Shown here in pieces: positions 47,671 through 59,655 of a stretch of DNA of 64,000 nucleotides (position 1 is the first letter of the stretch; each line of letters starts with the position of its first letter). The notes beneath the pieces are model-generated. The model saw nothing but the letters and a program-made list of their open reading frames with translations. It made no database searches and was not told where the DNA came from. This DNA is from Erythrophleum ivorense (lineage: Eukaryota > Streptophyta > Magnoliopsida > Fabales > Fabaceae), in assembly GCA_026724425.1 (NCBI GenBank), contig JAIUCV010000023.1, forward strand, positions 7,507,958 to 7,571,957. The letters are read 5' to 3'. The translations under genes and the position numbers were made by a program.

Positions 47671-49100
47671 TGTAACATCTTTCTCTTATTTAATAATATT
47701 TAAGTAATTTAAAGTAAATAAAATAATATTAAAGAAATAATTAGGAACTAGTGTATAGCCAGATAGTGAAGATTTACTGAGTACCATATTTATAAAATAT
47801 ACAGAAATTTTTTTAGAATTTAACATGAATTTTGAGGAATTTTTTAGAATTAATAGGAATTTTAATAGTTACAAAATTAGAAGAAATTATAAAATAAGCA
47901 CTTGAAAAGTTACTTTCTAAGACTTCCAAGGCCAAATTACTATAAACATATAAGAAAAATATTTGGAAAATAAAAGTTTTTAAGTGAAATTCTAGGGTTA
48001 AAATATAATGACCAAAATTGTAGGGTAAAAACATGTAATTTTCACATGAATAAAATAAAATTTTGGTGGGACCACAGTGCAATTTTATCTTATACCATAA
48101 TGTAATTCTTTCGAACAAATTAAGGTTATAGAAATAATGCAGCGAAAAAGTTGAGAATTTTAATATATAAATTTTCATGGTTGAAAAAATTTTTATACCT
48201 AATACTAGTCAAATGAAGTATTATTTCATCTTCTAGTACAAGTCAATTCCCTAACTTCGTGAAGAAGTCAAGAACATGTAGTGAGAAAAAGATGAGATCT
48301 CAAAAGATATGGAGTATGCCTCTATTTAACTCCTTATGTTATTTACATTTACGACACAAGTAGAAAGAAGAAAAGAGAGAGTCTAGAAAATAGAAGGAGT
48401 AGAGAGAGAAAGTGAGACACACACACACACACATGCACAGCAGAGAAAGTTATAAAAAGGAATAACTCAAAGGGAATAGGAACTAAAGCAATTTGTAACC
48501 TAATTCAAGGGAAGACTCCCTTGTCATATTAAAGAAAGTTATAGAAGAGAGTAACTCAAAAGGAAGAGGAACTAAAGCAATTTGTAACCTAATTTAAGGT
48601 AAGACTCCCTTGTCTTATTAAGATAATCATCCTACATGGCTTCTTCTTCATCTTCTTAGTTTCTCTCTTTAGAAGTTTGATGCTTTCCCATGGTAAAGCA
48701 TGGATTCTTCTTGATTATGGTTGTTTGATACCTTGGATGATAATTGGGATTAGAATAAATACTTTTAATAAGTTTATAACCCTTTAAAAGCACCATCTTT
48801 TCACTATTTTCACCAACTCTTATTTTCTCCCTTTCTAAGGGGTATCCATGATAAAGCTCAAATCTTTGTTTTGAGGATGAACGATGCTTTATATAATGTT
48901 TTCAAGAAGGTTAGAAGCTATGAGTATGTTTAGATGTAGCACATGCTATTCATTCCATCTTTCCTTCTTTCTTTCTCTAGAACAATTTCATAGTAAATTT
49001 TGTTGTGAATTGTTGGTCTTAGTTTTGTTAAATGTTTCGCTATTATATGATAACTATTAGACATTTAAAATGATCATTTAAGGTTGTTGAGGTTAGAAAG
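47671..49100. repeat. Unclassified LTR-like repeat fragment
   Basis: Begins TGTAACATC directly after the LINE fragment, as many local LTRs begin, and is AT-rich without coding sequence. I could not find its partner end or a target duplication, so this is only a suggestion. It contains a (CA)n run at about 48417-48432 and a local tandem duplication. Confidence 0.3.
48445..48622. repeat. 89-bp tandem duplication
   Basis: Two copies at an offset of 89 bp (48445-48533 and 48534-48622), both containing GCAATTTGTAACCTAATT and AGACTCCCTTGTC, with about a dozen differences. Non-coding. Confidence 0.85.
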
Positions 49101-51481
49101 TGTAACATCTGGTTCCTCCGTAAATGCGAGAAACGTAATGTCCGATTTCTCTGTAAATGTATGATACTCACCAAATATAAAAGGAAGTCCTCCAAATAGA
49201 ATGATTTGAGGTCAAATAAAATTAGATCAATAATTTAGACCTTAAATAATGAAGATCCAAGGCCAGAGGTGCCTTGGAAAAAGAGCTAGAATAACCAAAT
49301 GAAATTTAACGAAGATGTAGTGCCATTTTCATAACTTCGGGCACTCATTAGGAAACTCAAAGGAGGAATTTTTAAATAGTAAAAATGAGTTTCTCAGGAT
49401 TCTCAGAGGCCTTAAAAGCTATAGAAACCCTTAGAATGGTTTAAACCCCTCCAGTTGACGTTTTAGAATGACAATTAACTTGAATTTTGACCTTTTTATT
49501 CGGGAAGGTTTTAGAATTAATTTGAGTAACTCCAAAGGTATTTTATAAGTTAGAGAACCTAAATTTTATGATAAAAAAGATAGTTCTGAAAAAGGAGTTA
49601 AAATGAGCCTAAAACAAAAAAGCCAAGAAAAATGGATAAAATGGAATTTTTGAAAGGGCATTTTAGTGACTTGACTCCTTATATGTCATGTCCTCCTTCT
49701 CCTCTCCATTTAGCCAACCTTGTTTCTGTCCTAAACCAAAGGAGAGACCAGTTGAGTGAGGCATACAAGATGGGAGCAAAAGAGGAAGGAAAAGCTTAGG
49801 AAGAAGGCAAGAAAACCTTGGGTTTTCATGGTTCTTCCTTCACTAATGTTGTTCCTCTCCTTCTCCTCTTTCTTTCTATAGTTTTCATGACTCTTATGGG
49901 GCTGTTTTGGGATTGGTCCAGAGGAGAGAACTTAGAATTTTAAGAAGAAGCTTGAAGCAATAGAAAAAGCCCTTGAAAAAGTCTTGAAATGAGGTAAGAA
50001 TCATGGCCTTTCTTGCACTTTCCTAAGGAAAATGGGTGAGGCTAAACCAATGCCCTTGAAAGCATATGTATGTTATGTATAATTTTCTTGAACATGGAAA
50101 ACATTTTGTATATGTTCACTAGTAGCATGAAAGTCATGCATGAATTCTTTAACATGTATATGTATCCATTATGTATGTTTAAAAGGGTTAAGAGCTATTA
50201 GAGTTCTTTGAATCTCACTCTTCCCTCACATATGCCTAACCATGTTTAGATAGGCCAAGTGGATTAAGAAACAGTGGCCAACAACTATGAGAGGCAAGAC
50301 TTTGACAAAAGGATAGAGAAATGAGCTTTTTATTTACATTATGATATCAAGAATTGTATCCATGAGATGTATATATGATGTGAACCATTGAACAAGTTCA
50401 AATGTATGTAAATATGATGTATGTATCAATGTGGAAGCCAAATGAAGGGAATGTAGATTTTTGCCATCTATGTGCCTTGTGGGTTATGTGTATAAATGCA
50501 AGTGGCATAATGAGAATGAGCTCCATGATGATTTGGATCATTTGGCATGCTTTTATATGTTATAATTATGCTTTTACACGTGCTCAAGTGGTTGTGGAAA
50601 GTGAGGAAGAGCATTTGGTGTCTTAAAATCCCATTATGGACTTTAGATTTGACTAAATGGTGAGCTAAGCCAAAGTCTAACCACATGGATGAGTTTTTCC
50701 ATGAACTTTGGCCAGCAAGTAGATCTCATCTAGAACTTTTTACAGAGCTAAAGATTACTCAATTTTGAGCTCTAAAAAATTTATTATGATTTTTCAAAGT
50801 TAATTAAATTATGCAGAAATGGTATATGCATTGTTCATATGGTCAATTTATATTTCTATGTCACATGTGGGCCAAAGGAAGTCCAATGCTCATAAAATTT
50901 TATAAGCATAAACTAGACATCATAAGCTTTCCATAGATATTGAGATAACCTCATTTAGAGTTCTATAGAGAGAGAAATGAATTTTTGAAATTGCATGATA
51001 GTACCAGTAATGCAACTCGACCTCTAGTATTTTTCCATCAATTTCCATAAATTAGAGGCCATGACATTGGTTTGGAATTATTTTTAATCACTAGTAGACA
51101 TCCACAACTTTTAAGAATGGTATGGTTTCCTTAATTTTGATTTTTTTTAGAATTAGTTATGAATTTTTAAAGTTTATATAAGAAATCTAGCTTGCCAACC
51201 CAAGACCAAATTCTGGTTTTTGGAATGCATGGCTCCAAATCTGTGATGCATGAGTTAAATGACGGTGTTTATGACTTGAATGGATATGATATGGATAGGA
51301 AATGATATGGATGAGTTCAAATGGTTCCTAAAGCCATGACTCATGAATATGGTCTTCTAATCATGCAACTTTCCATGGAAGAAAATATATGCTTCCTTGT
51401 AAATGTTGCCCAATATGCTATGAGTGGATTGGGATAGACCATGGGGCCCTTATGTATGTGCTAAGAGGTTAAGGTATTACA
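49101..51481 (+). mobile_element. Solo LTR, diverged long-LTR gypsy family
   Basis: Starts TGTAACATCTGG and ends GGTATTACA. Flanks GAAAG (49096-49100) and AAAAG (51482-51486) match at four of five bases. It shares blocks with the LTR at 59656-61897 (GGAAGTCCTC-AAATA near the start) and weaker ones with the other long LTRs (CCTCATTTAGAG near 50950). A splice-donor-like GAG/GTAAGAA lies at 49994. The first 65 bp contain a roughly 33-bp imperfect repeat. No internal domain is present. Confidence 0.7.
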
Positions 51482-51486
51482 AAAAG

Positions 51487-52656
51487 TGTGAAAAATCCCT
51501 AAATGAATAGTAAAAATTACAAGTTTGGAGGAAAAAGAAGGATCAGCGCTATGGCACCAAGCCTGGCATGCAAAGCCCTTTGACCACATAAGAAAATTCT
51601 TGCGTGGCACCATCATAGTGTGCTATGGTGCTACAACTATTGTATGCATGAAATGCAAAATTTTTGTGAAATTAATTTTTTTTCCTCATGTACATGTAAA
51701 TTAAGGTTTATGGGATACTAAGGATCCTTATTCAAGCTTTATAAATTTGTAATTCTTTCTTTAGGATTGATTATTATACGAGTTACTCCATTTATTCCTT
51801 TGGACTCATTAAATATCAATAGACTTAAATCTACATAATTAATCTCTTATATTAGACTATGTAAATGGACCCTATCCATGGAGGAATTCACTTTAGATGG
51901 TACCTATGCATGGATGATCCTACTTCCTTGTAGACTATAATTCTTATACATGGAAGACTAAACTTAGGACAATGCCCATGTATAGATGATTGTTTTTCCT
52001 TATGTGTCATTATTCCCATGCATAGAAGATTAGACTCTTAACAATACCTGTGCATGTATGATCAATGTTTAGGACTATCATGAACTTTGGACTACTAAAA
52101 TAGCAAAAACATTAAAATACATGCTTAAGAGGAATGGGTTTCAATGGAAATTAGGAGCACTTTATATATATATGTGCATATTTTTATGATTTTATATGAA
52201 TTGATAAGTTATTCTTCTAAGAATAAATGTTTGCATCACCATTATGTTTTTCGCATTTTATTTAATTACTAAATGTTGTTAGTATCCAAGAGAGATGATT
52301 CATGAGGGATGATCTCTATAGTAGCTTTTCTTCAAAGATGGATCAACTTTTCTTTAAAGATGAACTAGCTTCCTTTGAGAAATGGAGCGTTTTTTTTAGA
52401 GATAGAACAAGAAACCCTATTTCTTTTACATGTAATGTGGATCCATTTTAGAGGACACCCTAGATAGCATGTTTTATGATTGGTTTATATATATATATAC
52501 TTATGTATGCTTTAATAATTATCTTCACGTGCTGATTTGATGAATAAGTAAAATGTTCATCCACCCTTGGCTATATGATATTTTCGAAAACTTAGGTCTA
52601 TGATTAGTGGTATGGGATATTGGGCATATAATCTATGTAAGATTTAAACCATGCTA
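51487..52656. other. Repeat-rich DNA without genes
   Basis: No coding sequence recognised. Contains GC-rich GCTATGG boxes (51550-51640), a set of degenerate repeats around CCCATGCATAGAAGATTAG (51865-52070) and a second degenerate set around TTCAAAGATGGATCAAC (52325-52410). It probably belongs to an older LTR interrupted by the neighbours. It ends with the target copy TGCTA. Confidence 0.4.
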
Positions 52657-52974
52657 TGTGACGACCCTAACTTCTAATAATTGTAATTAAGGTTAAATAC
52701 GTGATTAATAACCATAATCCAAGGTCACATGTCATTAAGACTAATTACATTGTGGAAATATGGGAAAATTTGAACCTTAATTTTAGTAGAGTCATCAACT
52801 ATATAATTACTAACACTTACGTACATTAGGGGAAACAAACCTTCATTTATGAGCCTTGATTCTATTACCTATCATTTCTAACTCATATTTATCTTCTATT
52901 AATGTTTACAAGTCATCCTTTGAGGGTACAATATGAAAAACTAAGATTTCCTAGTCAATATAAGGGTTTTAGGA

Positions 52975-53390
52975 TGTTAGCCGTGACCAATTTCCCCTTA
53001 GCCGCGACTAATTCCCCTTGGCTTTACCCCTCGCATCGTTACTAATTTCACCACGGCACCTTTGCCGTGGCCAACATACATGGCGCCATAGTGAAAAAGC
53101 CTCCTGGAACCTCCCTTGCTCGCCTCTCGTTATTGGTCGCGGCCAATACCTCCTTTCACTGTAGCCAATTCCTTTCTAGAATGCCTGGCTCATTTTTACA
53201 AAATTTCGTCGCTGCAAATTCCACACTTCGCCATGGCCAATTCCCCTCTGGACAACTCCCAGTTTAGCCTCTCACATTTCACCGCTGCTAATTCCACAGT
53301 CACTGCGGCGAATTTCTCTCTGGTGCCCTCCCTGGGCAACTTTACCACTATTGGCTGTGGCTAACAATATTTTGGCCGCGGCCAAATGCC
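52975..53390. repeat. GGCCGCGGCC-type box array in LTR
   Basis: About a dozen variants of GCCGTGGCCAATTCC in both orientations, spaced 20-50 bp, ending with the perfect 16-bp palindrome TTTGGCCGCGGCCAAA at 53371-53386. It is strikingly GC-rich in an AT-rich setting. Confidence 0.85.
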
Positions 53391-54094
53391 TTTTGATCCT
53401 ACTACTCTTAAAACCTTGCCTCATACTCTCCACTCTCCCTCCAATAACCCCCTAGGGTCATTCTACCTTAAGTTATGCAACTCTAATGGTGTTTATGCAC
53501 CTTATTTACCTAGCTATTATGCCATCTCTAATTTCAAACTTAAATATGAATTCCTACTCATCTAACTACCATATGTTAGCAATTTTACAGATTGATATTA
53601 GTAGAAATTACATAAGCTTCCAATAATTAACTTTCAAGCATACATTCCATTAAGGTTCCATACATCACTGATTCAAATCAACAATATAATATATCATAGG
53701 ATTTCACTAGCCAAAATGAGTGTCAAGGTTCATACATCCATCAACAGTTAATGTAAAGCCTATTTCTCATTAGTTACATTCCATATTATCAAAATACAAT
53801 CTCCTACACTTGGCAATACAGATACATGATGATGCTATACAAAGGTTAACAAAAATTAGCATCTACTATATTCTATTTAGACCAAGTGTAGCTCCCCACA
53901 CCCGGCCTCAGCTCATGGATGTTCATCCACTTGCTTGCCCTTCCTTACCCGAAGAATCTTCACCTGAAATGTTTAATCCCATAAAACAGGGTAAGATATG
54001 TAACAACTAGGAAAAATAAATGAGAAAAGAAAAGAGAAAAGAAAAGGAAAAGAAAAGTTGAAAATTTTCATGGGCTGGAAAATTTTCTAAGTCT

Positions 54095-54262
54095 TCTCGC
54101 CATAGCGAGAATGCCCTCTCGCCTTAGCGAAAATGTTTCTAGCTATAGCGAGTGTGGGCATTCCATACAAAAACCAGGGAGTTGCTCGCCGTAGCGAAGG
54201 CAGAGGTCTGGAACAGACACGAGCTTGCCGTAGCGAGAGCAATGGCTCGCTATAGCGAGAGC
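54095..54262. repeat. CTATAGCGAG box array in LTR
   Basis: Variants of TAGCGAG in both orientations, including the perfect 14-bp palindrome CTCGCTATAGCGAG at 54246-54259. Confidence 0.85.
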
Positions 54263-55019
54263 GGTCCAGAAAAGTGAGAAAAAGAGAATTTGACTTTTTA
54301 AAAGCTTCCAAATCTCTTCTTTCTTCTTCTAACCGACTCAAGCTTGCTTTAGGAGAGAGAAAAGGGCGGAGGAGAGAGAGAGAAGCTTAGGAGAAGAAGA
54401 AAGGACAGGAAAGGTAAGGATTCTCATAGCTTTTCTCTTCACATGTCACCCTTCTCCCCTTCCCCTTTCTTTCCACGGTTTAGATAGCAAAGATGTTTAG
54501 GTTTTGAGTTTGGTTCAGAAGAGAGAGAGTGGGAAATCACTCTTGAGAGAGAGATTAGAAGTTATGTAGTCTTCTCTTTCTTGCTTTCCCTTCTTAAAAG
54601 CTTGAGAAGTTTGAGAAAAGAGAGAGGTTAGTTAATGGATTCTAGTGAGAGAAAGAAACCTAGTTTGAGAAGCTCAGTAGGGTTGATAAGAAGAGATCCC
54701 TAGCTTAAGAATCAAGTGTTAAGGAAGTAATTCCATGCTTTTATGTGGTTAGGCTCAAGAGAAGTTCTCCCATCTAGAAGTGGTAGTGAAATCCACAAGG
54801 GAGGAGACAAGTGAAAGAGGAAGTTGTGACTAGCTAATAAGGTAGTTCTCTCCACCTTCTTTCATGCATAATTGTGTGTTTACATTGTCTTACTTGTATG
54901 TATGTATGATATGAGTTATGAGAAGTGTGTTAGCATGATGATATGTTATGAAGTGAAATGATGATTTATGTGATTTGTTTTGGTTTGCTTGAGGAATGGA
55001 AAAGCCAATAACCCTATAG

Positions 55020-55185
55020 CCAAGGTGAGGATGAGCCAAACCCTCCAGTTGGTTGAGACAAGAGTAAAGAGTCTCCCAAAAGTGAGGTTGACTCCCAAAG
55101 AGTAAGGGTTGAGTCTAAGGACCTCTTAAGAATGGGTGAGGCAAGTCCAAAAGCCACAAGTGAGTGGGTGAGGCTAATCCAAGTA
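55020..55185. repeat. GTGAGG minisatellite in LTR
   Basis: Four or five degenerate units of about 30-40 bp with GGTGAGG and CCAAAAG/CCAAA cores, equivalent to 15868-15990. Confidence 0.75.
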
Positions 55186-58100
55186 CTTAGCAAGCTTCTA
55201 AATGTTATGTATGGCCTACTCACATGTTGAGAATGTTTTTCCTTTATGCATGGCCAATTCACATGTTTTAAACGCTTTCATCATGGTTTTATATGCTAAC
55301 ATGCCATACATGCATGGTGAGACTTGTTTGCATGCTATATATGTATGATTGAATGAGAGATGAACTACTGGGATTCTCCGAATCTCACCCTCCCTCTCCA
55401 CCATCCAAACATGCCAGGTGGACCAAGTGAGGTAAGAGATGGGAACCATCATCAAGCATGAGGCTAGGGAGACTACAGAAAAGTGTAAAGGAATTTCTTG
55501 TAAATACATTGTACATGAGACAAGTGATGTAAAGTAATGATGTAACCTTTATGAATGATTGTAAGCTAATGCATGTATGACGAATGTATGAGAATGAAGC
55601 CTATTATGAATGAAGAGGCAATTTTGATGTGAAATGCTCAATGTTAGTATAGGCTATATGGGTGCATAAGTGGGCATGGGGTAGTGAGTTTATCCAATCT
55701 AAGTTGTCAGACACTTGAGTCATGATTGATGACCCCTAGAGATGCTTTATCATGTGCTCAAAGGGTCATAGAGGTAGAAGAACCAATATTGGATCCCATG
55801 AGCCCTATTTTTAGCCAAGAAAGTGGCTTTTTGCACATGATGTCAAGAGTTAACCATATGACCTCTTCTTGTTCTGAAATTTGACATGTGACTAGATCAT
55901 GTTTAGAGATTTTTGGGAAGCTAGAGTTCATGTCATTTGGAAGTCTATAGCATTTTCTATGATTTTTCAAAGTTGACATAAGAAATTCGGATTTCAGAAA
56001 ACACTGTTCATTTGGTCAGTTTGAGAATCGGGTCATCCGAGGGGCAAACGTAGTCCAATGGCTAAGAAAGTTTATACACAGAAATTAAATGGTCACAGTG
56101 ACTTGTAGGAACTAGAAGCACCTCATTTGGAGGTCTAGAGAGGAAGATATGCAATTTCGAAGTTCCTGCCCAGAATCATACACCCAACCAGACCCGAAGT
56201 ACTGTTTCATCGGTTTCCGGGAAATTGGCTTGGTGAACTGATCTGGAGATATTTTTTCTCTCTAGATAACATCCACATCTTTCCATAGAGATATGTTTGC
56301 AAGCATTGGATTTTTTTAGAATTAATTAGACATTTTCAAAGTCCATATCAGTAAACTGTGACAGTAAAAGGGTCCCCTCTGACCAGTGGACGATTTCGGA
56401 TGTCAAACGCATGATATGTGAGATATTGAGACTTCTACATATTTTTATCATAAAGTAGACGTCTTAAGATTTCTAGAATGACTGAGATTATGCAGTTACG
56501 ATTTTTCTGCATTTAGTTATGAATTTCCAAACTTAGCCCAGAAATGAAGCAAAATCTGCCAAGAGCGAAAATGTATGTCTCAAATCCCTTTTTGCTTTCC
56601 ATGAGTTTAAAGCATGTTGTTGGGATTGAAATAAGTCTTAATAGTGAAATTAAGCATGAGGATGTAGAGAAAGAGCTCACCCGGTCCATGTGACTTCAAA
56701 GTGGAAATCTACCCATACATGATGCCATAGAAAAGAAGCATAAGGTAGAGCAAATGACCTCCCTTGTATGCTTAGTATGGGTATATGAGTATGTAAGGCA
56801 GATGGGTATGAGCTAGAAAGTAAGGTGTTACAAGATACGAATCTCAGTAACCAAGGTAATTCCATAATATATTCTAGTTTAATTAGCATACATGTATAAT
56901 TTCACATAAGCAACAGCAAAATACCAATCATATCAGTAAATGAAATAATTAGGCTATCATGATCACTATCCCATACTAGCAACCATATTTTCACATGTTA
57001 AAGGCCATTAACACCGGGAGAGACTCGTCCACGACACCTACTCCCCATTGAGCACAACTAGGGCTCAGTGCATCTGGGGTTTGATCATAACTCAGTGCCC
57101 GATCGAAGCACATGCACGGGTGGCAGCCGCACCATAGCTCCACCATGAACTCACAAGGTCTAATCACAATATAATGATAGCCAACCAATTCATTCAACAT
57201 TTCAAATCATTCATGTACAACAAAATATGAAATTAAAGTAGTTATATGCATGGAATTAATATAAACTCGGTTACTTCACTTGTAGATAATTGCAACAGCC
57301 ACCAATGGTATAAAATCTCCCTATAATCATAGCATCAAATAATTACTACTCTAATTCATCATTAACAGTTGCAACAAGTATCCAAAGAATTTAAAATACT
57401 AATGACTATTTAGGGATCACTTACTCAGCCACTACAAGTCTTAAATTTAGATTGAAGTGTCCTCTACTAGAAACCTTAATATTTCATCTAAAATCCTAAG
57501 CAAATTCGTACAAAATTAATACCCATATTATAATCAAGTCATTAGGGTCTCAAATCAGCAGAATTACCTCAAAAAGAAGAGTTTATACCTATCAAATGAC
57601 AGCCCTAGCCTCAACCTACGAATTTCATCAAGAAAATCCCAAACACCCATATTTCAGATTTTGGGTATGGTGAAAATACTCCAAATGAAAAACTAATCGA
57701 ATCAAAATAAAGAGAAAGATGAGAAGATTAAGTTATATAACTATTACCTTGGTTGATTTTAAGCTTAGAGGTGAGAAATGGTGGATTTATGCCAAGAATC
57801 CTATAGCCTCCTTTGGACCTCCGAATTTGAGATGTGTTTTTGTGTTTCAGCAAATGAGGAAGAGGCTAAAGTATTAGGGTTTTAGTAGGGTCAAATGTGG
57901 GTCATGGGTTGCTCCAAGGTCTAACTCCTAATGGGCTTAGATTTTTGCTTTGTTGGGCCAGTTTTTAAGTTGTTGGGTTGTAGAATTCTATTGGGCCAGA
58001 CCTAGTTTTAGGATCTCCATTGTTTTGGGTTTGCATAAGGTTTATTGGGCCTTCCTAAGAGCCTATACAAGGTGGATTTTGGGTTTCTATCAGATTGAAT

Positions 58101-58335
58101 TATATTGGGCCTGCACCTAGCTTATTGGGCCTCCATTAGCCTCTTATCATAACCTCCTACATTAATTTGAGCCTAGATGAAATTTCTCTCCCAATTAAAT
58201 CTCAAACCCATATTAATAATTTATCTCTTTAAAATCTCCATTTATTTAACTTACCCAATTATTTCATATTAATTATTCCTAATTAACTTAATCAATGATT
58301 AACACTTTAATTAATTTTTGGGGTGTCACATGCTA

Positions 58336-58971
58336 CACTGTATTGCTAAGAAGGATGGACTATATATGCTATATGAGTTTATGATTGATGCCCTAATATG
58401 TTGAGATATATGACTATGAAAAATTTTCGTTATGGCTTATATGCATGGTTGTTGATATGTGATTATTATTATTATTGCCATTAGATGTACTAGTTATTGA
58501 ATTATCATGCTATTTATTTTTTATTATGAATGATGTCAATTTATCTCAATTATAAAAGAGGAATAAAATGTTTTCTACACATGTAGCAATTAAACCATTA
58601 TCTATTTTCAACTTATTTGTCTCATTGAGAGTCATTATGATTTTCACATAATATGGTAGTGTTTTTAGAGAACCAAGATGCCTATGACTGAGTATGTGGT
58701 AGAGATAGAGTGGGTGTACATATAGATATTGGGTATTGGTTAGGTTTGACTAATTATAAATATGAAGACCATAGTATCGACTGAGGAGACACACAACAAG
58801 TGCCTCTTATTACTAGAGTGCCTAATTAACCAAGAATGCCAGACTTGAATGATTTGGATTCGAAATATTATAAAGCAATATTATGAAGCCTTTTGTTTAT
58901 ACATATTAGCTTTTTTATTTGACTTAGGGGCCTTTTTTGTCTATATGATATGTATATATGTATGCATTATG
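58336..58971. other. AT-rich DNA without genes
   Basis: About 640 bp, the continuation of 51487-52656 across the inserted LTR. No coding sequence recognised; a short ATT repeat lies at about 58465-58480. Confidence 0.4.
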
Positions 58972-59655
58972 TAATGCTCCTAATTCCTAATTAAGCTAAA
59001 TAAATATAATTTGATTTTTAATTAGTTGTAATTAAGGTTTAATTTAGGTAATTGATTACCAACATATGGAAATATAGAAAAATTTAAATTTTTATATTAA
59101 CAATATTCACTACTAAGACATAAAAGAGGTTTCATGTTTATATAGAAACATAATTCTCATTAGATCTAGTTCTCCATTCAAAATGCCTATAAACAATATG
59201 AAAATTCGTACATGTTGAGCCATTAATCATTATTCACCACTAACATAATAAAAACAAGTTTTAATAGAAGAAATAAGGACCTGAAGGCTAAAGCCACGAC
59301 TTAAAGGGTTGGGCAACGGCTAAAATGGCCTCTGGAACTCTTAAAACCTTAATTTAGCATTTTCATCACGTCCTAGAAGGTTTCCATTAGGGCTAGATAT
59401 GGGTTTAGACTAATTTTTCCACATAGACATGATTTGCATACACGTGGCCAAATTAGTAACTGGATCACTTTTGCACTGTGGCCAAAATTTTTGCATTTAT
59501 AATATGACCAAATTTGCTATTGGAATAATACTAGCTCATTTTGGTTGTGAGAAAATTTGAACGTGATACCTGTTATCCCCAAACACTTAAATAAGCAAAC
59601 CAACAAGTTAGTACCACTTCAAGATTAATCTTATAATCTTTTAATGGCCAAAATG
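58972..59655 (+). repeat. 5' fragment of an LTR related to 52657-58330
   Basis: Starts TGTAATGCTCC. It follows the 52657 LTR start for its first 150 bp or so (for example TTGTAATTAAGGTT in both) and then carries degenerate GTGGCCAAA boxes (59440-59540). It is cut off at 59656 by another LTR. Confidence 0.5.

Larger units (their letters stand above)
53999..56832 (+). mobile_element. Solo LTR, Del/Tekay-like, nested in an older LTR
   Basis: Starts TGTAACAACTAGG and ends AAGGTGTTACA, with AGATA on both sides (53994-53998 and 56833-56837). 2834 bp. It shares the CTATAGCGAG array (54095-54262), GA-rich tract (54371-54383), splice-donor-like AAAG/GTAAGG (54414) and minisatellite (55020-55185) with the 14828-17389 and 29086-31846 LTRs, but is more diverged from them. 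It is closest to the inverted copy at 61898-64000. Confidence 0.9.
52657..58330. mobile_element. Solo LTR of another family, containing a nested solo LTR
   Basis: Starts TGTGACGACCC and ends GGGTGTCACA, with TGCTA on both sides (52652-52656 and 58331-58335). Subtracting the nested 53999-56832 LTR and one target copy leaves about 2835 bp, a normal long-LTR size. The start region resembles 58972-59100. It carries an array of GTGGCCAA/CCGCGGCC boxes (52975-53390). No coding domain is present. Because both ends are similar inverted sequences, the transcriptional strand is not certain. Confidence 0.8.

Noticed and set aside
47671..52656. A complete LTR starting at 47671 and interrupted by 49101-51481
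   Set aside because: The start looks right, but no partner end with the flank TTGCT was found; kept only as a low-confidence fragment.
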